Source of the DNA: Jaapia argillacea MUCL 33604
Lineage: Eukaryota; Basidiomycota; Agaricomycetes; Jaapiales; Jaapiaceae
Reading direction: 5' to 3'
Length of the DNA stretch: 64,000 bases
Assembly: GCA_000697665.1 (NCBI GenBank)
Contig: KL197712.1
Span: forward strand, 1,033,468-1,097,467
Of this stretch, positions 26,229 through 36,649 are shown piece by piece (position 1 is the first letter of the stretch; every line of letters starts with the position of its first letter). The notes beneath the pieces were generated by a model that saw only the letters and a list, made by a program, of their open reading frames with translations, had not been told where the DNA came from and did not search any database. The translations under genes and the position numbers were made by a program.

Positions 26229-28227
26229 CTAGGCATCTGGGGAAAACAACTGGAAGTTACGATTGTATGTACCAGAAACCAGATGCTTCCCATCGTTGGA
26301 AAGATCGACTGACATAACTTTGCTGGAATCGGTGGATAGTGTACGGAGGAGTTGCCAGTCATCTGCACTCCATAATTTGACCAACCCGTCATAACCTGCA
26401 CTGGCGAGATATAAACCGGAACGGTATCTCCAGTCCTCTTCGGCGGTCTGAGCGAGTGACGCCTTGTTCTCTGCTTCCTCTGGCTTTTCGTCCCCGGCTT
26501 CCATATCAACATCTCCATTGACTGGAGCTGCCGTGGTTGGTAACGGCACGCCAGTGTTTTGGAAAAATCGGACGTCTGCAACGTTGGATGTATGCGCAGG
26601 GATAGTGTACACAGCCTTTAGCGACCGCATATCCCATATTCTGATGGTGTCATCTGCAGCGCCCGTCGCGATTTGATATCTGAAATTATTCGTGAGCAAA
26701 CCTCCTGATCCAACGAGATCGAATGACATACCCATTTGGTGAAAATGACATCGACAGGATTGACTGGACGTGGCCGTCCAGGACCATTGCTGTACGACCT
26801 GTTCGAAGATCCCAAACACGACCAATCGCATCCATTCCACTGTGCGATTATCCTGCTCAGCGAGAAGTAACTGGGATTCAAGGTTAAGAACGCACCCAGA
26901 TGCGACCAAAGCTCCGTCATCCTGAAATTCAATAGCGTAGACTTCCTTGGAGTGACCTTCCTGTAGGAGTAGCTCCTTGGTAGTGGCAACATCCCACAGT
27001 CTCCACGTGTTGTCAAAGGACGCTGAGGCCACGAAATCGCCAGAAGGATGGAAAGCCACACGACATACTCGATCGACATGACCTTTTAATGTTGCCAGGG
27101 GCGTCTCGCTGTGGGAATAAAATTAGATCATGTTTGAGGAGGGGCTAGTGATACTGGCTACCTAGTCAGGGACCAGAGATGCAGGTTCGTGTCACCTGCT
27201 CCGCTAACCATATTGACCACGTCTTCTCCTTGAGATAACGTAGCTTTTGGATGCCAAGCGACCCCGCCAACACGATCGCTGTGTCCTTTAAGGGATAGCT
27301 ACTAGTCAGTTGGGGAACGGCCCATAGCGGACCAGAAGGTTGAATTTCACTAACCTCGGAAAGTTCGAATTGGTGTACACGCTGGTATATTCCACAGCTT
27401 GACATTTCCAGACCAACTACCAGTTGCGAGTATTTTTCCGTTGGGAGCGAATCGGACTTGTGATATAGGACGCTCGTCGCCAATCTGAGACCCGAGATTG
27501 CTGAATTTCTGTGGATGGAAGTAAAACTCGGCCACTCAGGAAGGATACTCTGAAATGCTGACCTTGACTTCTGCAAACACGCGTTTCCGAATGTCGATAA
27601 TCTTGCCCAGAGGCATTTTACTATCTATCCGCTGTTGGGCGATCCGCTTTTGAGCTCTGCAACAGATGAGAAAGAACGAACATAGTAAGCACCTGTCTGC
27701 TTGCCACCTATACAAAATCCAACCTGGGGAGGGAATACTCCGCTAACCGACGTCGCGCCTCTAGCAGCTCAAGAGAACCGGGCGTATAGAACTCTTCTTG
27801 CTATGACATCGAATAGAGTGGGTCAATTGAGTACGTGGCTGGGAACATGAATATGGACTTACATCTTCTTCTTCATCCTCGTCGCTGGACTCTTCATCGA
27901 CTTGCATCCCTTCATCACCCCGAGCTGCCTGAATTTGCGAAAGCACGTATATCAAACGGTCTCTGCGGTCGGCAGCCTATGAAACAATGTCACTTGGGTG
28001 AACGTTGCAGGAATAAGTTCACTCACTCGTTCACCGAACAAAGTTATAGGTTCTCCGAGTTCACGCAAGCGTGCCTTGACCCGATTATCATCTGTGGGCA
28101 CGGCCATACTCCGCGCTTTCTTCTTTCGTTCGAGTTCATCAAGGATGGCCTTATTTTCAGCCCGAGCGCGCTCTGAGCCCAGATAGTTCTGGTCGTCCAT
28201 CAATGTTTCGAGAGTCAACTCCGCCAT
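26229..28227 (-). CDS. prp4: Prp4-type U4/U6 snRNP WD40 splicing factor
   Basis: The ATG at 28227 starts [17 protein letters not shown]; the stop is at 26229. About nine exons are joined by short introns. The N-terminal half contains a PRP4/SFM motif region ([25 protein letters not shown]) and an acidic stretch ([12 protein letters not shown]). A linker [19 protein letters not shown] follows. At least seven WD40 repeats then appear, for example [76 protein letters not shown]. One long loop between late repeats carries an acidic insert ([16 protein letters not shown]). Family knowledge: a component of the U4/U6.U5 tri-snRNP with Prp3. The gene converges with mbp1, with 131 bp between stops. 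Confidence 0.93.
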
Positions 28228-28513
28228 ATTGAAGGATGTTTCTGAGACAAGGTTTCGTTGACAGTTGTGCACAAAAGGCGAAGGGACTTCAACGTTCAGA
28301 GTGAACGAGTCGCGTATCAAGATTTTGTTTGTGGCGCAAACAAGACCACGCGAGATTGAGCACCCTTACCAGGAACGTCGAAGCGAGCCAAATTACTCGA
28401 CATGCCCGTTCGACTACGCTGCTCTGCCCGACGTACACGTAGCGTCGTGGTTTCCGGTTTTTTCCCCTTTCCAAGTCTTTTGTGAAGACTGTCGCCGCTC
28501 ATTGAAACTGGTC
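28228..28513. promoter_or_regulatory. Divergent spacer between prp4 and an unrecognised gene
   Basis: About 290 bp separate the prp4 start (minus) from the preferred ATG of the next gene (plus, 28514). The frame of that next gene stays open back through this spacer, so its start could lie farther upstream. No specific element was recognised. Confidence 0.3.
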
Positions 28514-29814
28514 ATGACGGCTGCAGGCAGCTGGGTATATTCAGATACTCGCACGCCCGATACCTTTAACCTGTGTGCACCTCGTGTGAGATCGAGAAGG
28601 GAGTGGATGAGTAACATCCGTAGGTCTCGATTATGGAGAAATAATGTGAGTGTGTTCATTTTCTCTCTCACATCCCTTTACCAACGAGATATTTCAGTCT
28701 CGAGATTCTCTCAGTACTTTCATTGATGAGGTCCAAAGTAGGGTGAAGTGGAAGCCCTCGTGTGTTGGAGCTCATCAGGTACACGGTTTCTCATATTCTC
28801 ATGGCCCTTCTGATCTCCTTATTTCGATCCCTTTACCCTCAGCTGATAATCGACTCTCGGCGGCTGATTTCAGCCCGTCCATCTTCATCACAAACTTACT
28901 CCGATGTGTTCATTTGGTGTCCCCTCCCCTCGCCCATAATTCTATTATACGAATTCCATAGTCAGGTAAGTAGATATTTCTTTTCTGTGCGTTCCCTGTT
29001 CTGACCGCGGCATCAGGGATCACATTCGTCTTCCAGCTCTCCCTTGTGGACTCTGAAGATCAACTCCATTTATGCAAGGCTCATCCGGGAAGCTCATTTG
29101 AGGCTCATCTTCCTCTTCCCCACTTTCACCAACCGAAAACTCCTTATCCCAAGTCAACCACGCTTGCATTGCCCAAGCATTGACTATATTTTGATAATCG
29201 CCGAGCATCGACGCCTCCAATCGATCTCTCTTCGCCAGAAGCCGGTGGAGAGATTGCCAAGACAGACGTTTACATTTGGGATTACAGGGGCCTTCGAGGG
29301 TCTACCGCCATCGCCTGACACCTCACAATCTTTGAATCAAATCCACGAATCCCTCCTTTCGACTTCCTCCTCTCTCCGGTTCCACCCACCCTACCCGTGT
29401 TTTCTTGAAGACCATTATCGCGTCTGTATCGACTCCAACAAAACTTCAGATTTACCTTCTCTATCAGACGAGGCATCGCTCGAGAATGTACCCCCTCTGC
29501 CGACATCCACAACACCCTTCATTGCTCCTCCCTTCAAGTCCACTCTTCCATACCAGTTTCCTCATATCAGCAACACTGTTCAACCCTGCCAAGATTCGTG
29601 GACATCCTCCTCCGAGTGTATATATTGTTCAGACTCCCTCGTCACCCCCGCTTCGCTGGAATGGGATGCCATGCACCCCCCCGACCATTCACCAATCAAT
29701 TCGTATTCATCACGGCTACCAGCCGCCCCTCCCCCCCACCATTCTCCAGAGACTCGGACGCGATGGTGTCGAACCTATTCAATCAGCGACGGATTTCTTT
29801 CCTCCATATCTTAA
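28514..29814 (+). CDS. Unrecognised four-exon gene, Ser/Pro-rich protein
   Basis: I do not recognise the protein (predicted 377 residues). Support comes from structure. Four open segments, 28514-28645, 28698-28778, 28843-28965 and 29017-29814, are joined by three classical introns (donors GTGAGT, GTACAC, GTAAGT; acceptors TTTCAG, CCTCAG, ATCAG) of 51-64 nt. All introns are phase 0, and the last exon stays open for 798 nt. Exon 1 is Arg-rich (RSRREWMSNIRRSRLW). Exon 3 is hydrophobic (VFIWCPLPSPIILLY). The C-terminal half is rich in Ser, Pro and Thr and contains four Cys near its end (CQDSWTSSSECIYC, and RTRWCRTYS). No membrane anchor or catalytic motif is clear. The start codon is uncertain because the frame is open upstream without an ATG. 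It could be a lineage-specific gene. Confidence 0.5.
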
Positions 29815-30495
29815 GCATAACTTTCATTTAGGCTACTAAAATCTCGCATCTGCTTCTCGTGCATTCTCAATCATCTTTTAGCATGGCATATCTCATCGGG
29901 ACTTCATCATTCATTAGCATTTTGTAGCTATACAGATTCGCTTCTGCTCTCCTCATTCGTTACTCTCAGGGTGGGCACTTTCTCGGAGATTGCTCAGTAC
30001 TTACTTGCTATTTGCGAACACGTAGTACCTTAGGCGCCGTGGTTTCTCTTGTTGCTTCAATTGATCTCCGAACTCCAGGATTGTAACTGTCCCGCAGTTT
30101 GCGAGTCTTTTGTCGAGGACTGGCGACACAAGCGACAAGATGGTACAGTACTAAGTAGTGATGGACGGACGGTCCGGTCTTGTTTCAATGTTTGTGGTGT
30201 CGGACCAAATTAAACGCAAGTGTCTCGGTGTCGCTCGTCCTGTCATGCATGTCATGACCAGCAACAACAGGCCGCAAGGCTGGGTTGTCCACCTTTTCCT
30301 GCTTCAAACAAGCATGTTCCGGCTGTCACTTGGCAAACCCCTCGGATAAGCACAACAAGGTTGTTGTTTTCGGGCTGGCGTGATGGAGTTCTGTTCGATC
30401 GGGCACCTCGAGTGGCGCATTCATTCGTTGAAGCGACGGGTGTATCTTGAGGGGAATTTACTCCTTTCCTCCCCGTCTCTCCCAACATCGTCAAA
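29815..30495. other. Spacer with no recognisable gene
   Basis: About 680 bp between the unrecognised four-exon gene and the next weak gene candidate. Only short, unconvincing open frames are present. Confidence 0.4.
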
Positions 30496-30920
30496 ATGAA
30501 TATCCTCACCAGTACTTTCAAGGCCACGGGCTGTCCGGACGCGCGTCAATGGTCAAACATTCTTTTTGGATTTATTGCTGGTACTTCATGTCACCGTCAC
30601 AAGGCTTAGTTCGATGATCATCTCTTCGTAGGAGTCAACGTCGTGATACTACTGGTGGCAATACTGATGGTGGTGGAAGGGCTGTTTCCCACATGCCTTG
30701 AATGTAGGGATTGTCGCCTCGGAAGTGAGCCAGAGGTTTCACCATCAGCTCCAGTGGGAGTTACTAATAGCTGATTGCAGACTGTCCCCACCGTCCCAGA
30801 GGAGCGTGGTATCATCGAGTGTTGAGGGTTGCAGCAACTCTAAAGTTTCGCGCCCCCCGGATAGGAGGATTCGCCGCTCAGAAATGGCCTCACTTCGCCC
30901 CACTTGGTGTGGCGTTGTGA
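30496..30920 (+). CDS. Possible small single-span membrane protein (three or four exons)
   Basis: A tentative model of 105 residues: exons 30496-30580, 30632-30724 and 30781-30920, with introns of 51 and 56 nt. The second intron has a clear TTACTAATAG branch region and the phases agree. The protein begins MNILTSTFKATGCPD and has one long hydrophobic segment across the first junction (ILFGFIAGVNVVILLVAILM). A Cys-containing turn (CLECRDCRLGNC) and a basic tail follow. A GTGAGT donor at 30917 allows a fourth exon (30958-31024) and a 126-residue form. The family is not recognised. Downstream segments near 31195-31690 look coding in parts but cannot be joined without meeting stops, so this may be the intact 5' part of a decaying gene. 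Confidence 0.3.
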
Positions 30921-32132
30921 GTTAACGTTCTACTTCCATGCGGGGGTGTGGGTGCAGCGGGCTGGTACCGCCTCCACCCTCCACTCGACTCTCCGGACCT
31001 CATTATATTATCCCGTTCATCTGAACGATGGCCTCGCTAATCACTACACCTAACACATCCCAAATTAATCAGTTGTTTGAATTTTCTTCACTCCTCCGTT
31101 AGTCTCCATCGCTATCAAATTATGACCGGCCCATTGCTGCTATCCATCTTCTTGCTTCATTTCCTTTCAATCCTGGTAAAAAGGACTGATCGCAGCTGTT
31201 CACGGGGTTTCGGACGTCGCCTCACTCAACAAGACATATTTAGATGACTCTCCAGGCGACGACACCGGACTGGATGTTGAAGCGATACCCCTCCGACTTG
31301 CAGCCAAGTTTCAGCCTGATGTTTAGTATGTGTTTTGCGTGCGATATTCTTTCTGTGCATTGTGTCGGCTCGGCCACACCACCTTTTGTTGTCTCTCGCT
31401 TGTAACCAGGAACCGGCTCCATTATCTCCTCCTACCGACCGGCTCATCAGTTCCTGTGCATCCTTGTCCCTGTACGTTCACATTGATCTCATCGTTGTGC
31501 GCGGCTTCCATTCCCACTTGTTTACCACTCCTATCGTGCAGGAGCTCCGCAAGCATGTGTCCTATACCCTGATTTATCGTCAGCGACACTGCCTCTTCCG
31601 CCCACCTAAGGATACATTAGCATTGTCTTTATTGACGCAAGCTGTACAACCATTGTTGCGCTACGGTGGATTGCCGACAAAGCCACCCGTGGCGGACTAG
31701 AGGCGTTTATGTCTCCGATTGGAGGGGTGAGGACAATCCGATCTCGTTTCCCCCATCACTTCCACCGCTCGCCCCCGTTTCCTTGTCCCTATCAACATTA
31801 TGCATCCCTCAAACCTGCACTCAACCCTGGCTATCTACTGGATCATATTCATTATTTTAGTCGGCGAGGCTCACATTTACTGTCTTGAATCCGTTTCATC
31901 TTCTGACCAATTTCCTTGCAGGCATCTTCTTGGTCTTCTTGGCGGCTTCTTGTATCTGTTACGATGCTTTCCAAAGGTATTTCGAAAGAATTGGAATGTA
32001 TGTATCCTAGTTGCTCCACAATTTCATTCTACTCATCTTGAGATCCTTAAATAGCTCCAGAACTCACCAGCGCCACGCGAAGTTCGTTTCTTCTCCTTGC
32101 TTCTCTTTCTACGTATTGACGCATTGACCTGT
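30921..32132. other. Region with coding-like fragments but no supportable gene
   Basis: Fragments such as VHGVSDVASLNKTYLDD (near 31,200), ELRKHVSYTLIYRQRHC (near 31,540) and FLVFLAASCICYDAF (near 31,925, hydrophobic) lie between plausible splice sites. The junctions I tried run into stop codons. This could be a degraded multi-exon membrane-protein gene continuing from 30496, or chance. Confidence 0.25.
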
Positions 32133-33797
32133 TAGTATCCCGGAAACCCCTTATCGATATATCCCATACGTTCCTCGGGGTTCTGCCGTTTAGTGGACTA
32201 TCCCTCTAGTTTGTCAGACAAGAGGGTCGACTGGTCTCTGAATTTGGACGTTAGGATTGGTGATAGTCCATCTAACCTTACGCTTCCTCCACCTACACCA
32301 TATCACCTTTGTACATCTGTATTAATTGTTTGTCTTCGCTCTAGCACCACCATAATCGATAATCTTGAAGTTCTCACATGATTCCAACGATTGACGATAT
32401 CCAAGCCTTTTGTTCCCCAGACGAGACGACAACAAGTATCTATCTGTTTGTGACCCCGAGTAGCGCAGCACGGTTGGGGAAAGCTAGCTTCAATACCCTT
32501 AACTCGTTTGTCCCTCGCGCTTCCTCACGACGTCTGTTTACCTAGTGAACACCCTACCTATCGACCACAGCGATGCCTTCGCACTGCCCTCAAAGTTCGC
32601 AACACTCCTGAGACATGCCTCCTCCGTCCACCACTGCCCCTAATTTTGCCACTTGGGTCGCCTCCCCTGTCGCGAGGATCCCCCAGAGTTGGCGTAACCG
32701 TGTTTTATTACTATAGTAGGTATGCCAATTGTTGCCCCAGTAATTCATCGCTCATTAATTCTCACTCATGGAGATGCCTCGATCGCCTCCGTGCTTCGCA
32801 ATACGCCGTGGATTGCTGTACAAAAGATACTTCGCCAGTGTAGCGTTCTTGAGATGCTTAAATGCGGGTTCGTTTGGGGAAACAGATCCTCACTCCTCTC
32901 CACATTGCCACAACCTTCAGCTTGCAAACCCGCCCAACTGCACATCGAAACGACACTCCATGGTTCTGGGATTTTTGGCTGTCGTTTGGGCAATCCTTCA
33001 TTCCCGCGAGAAGGAAGCAAGGCAAGTGTATTCACCTTTGTCCTCCCTGACTGATTCTTACCAGTGATGATCTTAGGGATCCCGAGAGGCGTCAGAAAAG
33101 GTTCGTGTTTTTTCTCCGATTCTGCTCAATACGTCGAATGCTGATACAGGAGAAAGCGGATCCCGGCGGCGTTTCCGACCCTCTATCCGAGTCACCACCT
33201 ACCATCGCACCGAACACTGGCGTTATAGAGATGGGAGGGAAAGGCCTCCCCCTGTAGCTCCCGTGTATTATACGGAACACCGACGATATGGGGACCGTTC
33301 CAGGGAAAAACGGGTTAGATTTCGTCTCCCCTGCCGTGCCCACCATCGCACGGAACATCGCCATCTCCCACGGGAGACATCCTCCTTTTACAACTATTAA
33401 GGTCACTTCAAGTTGCGACCTGTTCTCCTGGTTCATATGGGCTATCGTCGGCCGCCTTGCTCGGTTCTTGCTCGTGATCAGATTTCTCTCTCGACTTTCA
33501 CATCATTGGACATTTCACTCGAGAATTGGGCGACGACCGCCACTCGTAACTATGTATCATCTTTCACCTCATGCCCACTCCGTGTATCTCTCTCCTTGTA
33601 CGTGTGAGGCTTGTTGGTGTATCATCAACGAACCCACTAATCATACCCCCATTCCCACCATTACATGTTTTAGCACTTATGCCCACATCCGCTCTCCGCT
33701 CTCCATATGTCCCCCCTTCTCCCCTCCTTGCTGCATGTATATTTCTGCCTTGCAAATCTATCGACCGGCTCTACCTTCACGCGGCCTCATATAGTAT
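32133..33797 (+). repeat. Tandem duplication, copy A (about 1.66 kb)
   Basis: The unit starts near gtatcccggaaacc and runs to the sequence just before gtatcccgcaaatc at 33798. Copy B repeats it in the same order and orientation. Shared landmarks include tatatcccata(c)gttcctcg, ctctagcaccaccataatcg, ccgtggattgctgtac, catcattggacatttc and aaatctatcgaccggct. Reading frames are not conserved between copies, which argues against a protein-coding unit. By eye the copies are roughly 80 percent identical with many small indels. Confidence 0.75.
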
Positions 33798-35628
33798 CCC
33801 GCAAATCCCCCATCGATATATCCCATACATTCCTCGGAATTCTGCCGTTTAGCGGCGTAGAAAGTTTGTCGGAGCCGACTCGTCGACTGGTCTCTGAATT
33901 TGGACGTAGGATCGGTGATAGTCCACCCAACCTTGCGCTTCCTCCACCTCCACCACATTGCCTTCAATTGTTCCTCCTCGCTCTAGCACCACCCATTATC
34001 GATAATTCTTGAAGTTCTCACACAGATCCAATAAGTCACGATATCCAAGACTCTTGTTCCCCATAGTACAAGACGACAGCAAGTATCTATCTTTTTGTGA
34101 CCCTCTCGCCTCATCGGCCGGGTAGCACAATTCGTTTGTCCCCATGCTCCCTCACGACTTCTGTTCACCCTTAGTAAACACCTTACCAATCGACCACTGG
34201 CAGCCTGGCGTGGCTTGCGCCGTCCTCCTCAAAATTCGCCAAATTTCAGAGCAATGCCCCGTCCGCCCAGCCTTCCTCCGAATCTCACCATCTGGGCCAC
34301 CTCTCCTGTCGTGAGGACCCCCAAGAGTTGGCATAACCACGTTTTATCCGTATATGTGCCAATTGTTGTCCAGCAATTCATAGAACTCATCAGTCCTCAC
34401 TCATGGCGATGCTTTGATCCCCTCCGTGCTCTGTAATCGGTTCATTCTTCGCGACGCCGTGGATTGCTGTACAGAAGATACTTTGCCCATGTGGCGTTCT
34501 TCAAGCAGTGCTTAAATACGGGGTTCGTTTGGAGAAACAGATCCCCCCTTGCCTCGCTCATTACCCCAACCTGCAGTTCGAAACCCACTTCAACAGGACG
34601 CCGAAACACCACTTCACCGTACTACATCGACACACCGCTTCATGGCTCCTGGGGCACGTTTTTGTAGGCATAATTCCAGTTCGTTGGCTGTTCTTCAATG
34701 ACGGTTGCTTCATAGCCGACATTCTGGAAGCCGTTTTGGGGTTTCTAAAGGGCGTGAGGCGAGTTTATTCACTCCTGTCGGCTCCCTCGTCATTCTTACA
34801 GTACCCTCACTCTGGTTCACTTAGTAGGCATCTGGGCCAGCGTCAGAAAAACCGGTTCTGTTCTTTCCTCCAACTCTGCTCGGTACGGATGCTGATACAG
34901 GGACTAGGGGCTACAGAGACCAATGGGGATGCACACTCAGACGGCGTAACCGAGTCGCAACCCGCCATCAGAACACGTGGTTCCGCTTTTCTCCAGCTCC
35001 TTTCAGTACGAATGTTGATACAGAGACTAGGTGCTACAGAGATCGTGGAGAATGCACATTCAGACGGCGTAACCGAGTCACAACCTGGAGATCGACTTTC
35101 CGACTCAAATTTAAAGTCACTATCCGATTCACCACCCGCCACCGCACCGAACACTGGCGTTACAGAGATGAGAGGGAAAAACGGGTCAGATATCGCCGCC
35201 CTCGGCGGGAGACATCCTCCTATTACGACTGTTAAAGTCACCTCAAGTTGCGAACTCTTCTCCTGATTCATGTGGGTTATCGTCGGCCGCCTTACTCGGT
35301 TCCTGCTCTTGGTAAGATACCTCCCACCCTTCACATCATTGGACATTTCGCACGAGGATTGGGCGACGATTCACCGCCACTCGTACCTATGTATCATCTT
35401 TCATCTCATGCTGCCCACTCCATGCATTCTCTCTCCATGAGAGGCTTATTGATATTTCATCTACGAACCCACCCATCATGCGCCCCATTCCCACCATTAC
35501 GCGTTTAAGCATTTATGCCCACATCCACTCTCCACACTCGCTATCTATCCTCATCTCCCCTCCGTGCTGCATGTATATTTCTTCCTTGCAAATCTATCGA
35601 CCGGCTTTACCTTCACGCGGCCTCACCA
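33798..35628 (+). repeat. Tandem duplication, copy B (about 1.83 kb)
   Basis: Directly follows copy A. It is about 165 bp longer, largely because a segment of roughly 110-120 bp is itself repeated in tandem within it (about 34861-35087). The repeated segment includes gatacag(g/a)gactagg and cagacggcgtaaccgagtc. Homology ends near cttcacgcggcctca. A 252-residue open frame at 34508-35266 crosses this internal repeat but has no counterpart in copy A. Confidence 0.75.
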
Positions 35629-36649
35629 AGTAATCAGGGTGCGAATTCTGCCATCCCTCCAGAACGAGTTCATGCATCCAGCCACGCTCGTGTCAACAAT
35701 CTGACCACTATTTCGACCCGACCCAGAAAGGCACGAATTAGAAGGTGTGGATCGTAGCAATCAGCTGCGCCTCCACAGGAAATGTAGATTAGCGGAATGA
35801 TAGACGCCACGCCGTCCCGGCTGCCCATCCTCGAGGCTCACAGGACTTGATCTGTGGATGTGCCGGAGCTATCCTCATCTGTGCAACCACCTTGTTCTCT
35901 CACAGAAACATCCATCGAGGAATCTCCATCCCACACGGGTCAGACCAACTTGCCATTGTGCTCAAACCGAGGAGGGCATTCGGATACAATTCGGAGGCCG
36001 TACCAGTACAATAGAGACCGTGCAGGGAAGCCAAAAAGAAGCCGTGTCTCCAGTACGATCCGCATCCACGACTCCAGAGAGGCGCTGGTGCACCACAGGC
36101 AGCAAACGAGTAACGCACAGATAGCCATCGATACGAGATCACGATGCTTTGATTGATGCCCCCATGGAGTCTTTGCAATATAGACTCGAGATCTGGAAAG
36201 TCGAAGCATCAGTCAACCCCACTTTGAAGTTCCAGAGACAAGTCGATACGTACTAGACCAAGGGAGAGGCAACGGAGGGATGCGGCGAGGAGCTACAGTT
36301 TATCAATGAAGGTCATAGGGCTGGTTGACAATTGACGTGGAGATAAACAACAACGATTTCCAGTGCGATTCTATTATAACCAGACTACAAAGGGGGAGAT
36401 ATGATAACGTATAAGGGTATGGTATGGAGGTCGGAACCGAGGGAAATCGAGACTAGACTGAAATTGCTGTGGGAGGAACCGTCAATTCCCGCACGGAGAC
36501 GAGGCCTTGCCGATGATGCATGGGTGAAGCTCTGTCGAAACGCGGGACCTGGATGTTATTGAGATCAAAGTAATATAAAGGCGCTTTGTTAGCCGTTGAC
36601 AGGTTCAAGACTACCTCATCTACCCGACCACCATCTCCCGCCTCCCGCC
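35629..36649. other. Spacer upstream of the TRAPPC12-like gene
   Basis: About 1 kb without a convincing gene. A minus-strand open frame (36209-35940) has a hydrophobic Cys-rich stretch (AICALLVCCLWC), but it lacks further support. The last few hundred bases should contain the promoter of the gene starting at 36650. Confidence 0.4.

Noticed and set aside
34508-35266. 252-residue open frame in tandem copy B
   Set aside because: Copy A has no corresponding frame, and the frame runs through an internal DNA repeat; its length is best explained by chance and duplication.
32133-35628. LTR-type or other mobile element as an explanation of the tandem copies
   Set aside because: No terminal TG...CA ends, target-site duplications, primer-binding site or polymerase/capsid-like coding remains were seen; the copies abut directly as in a plain tandem duplication.
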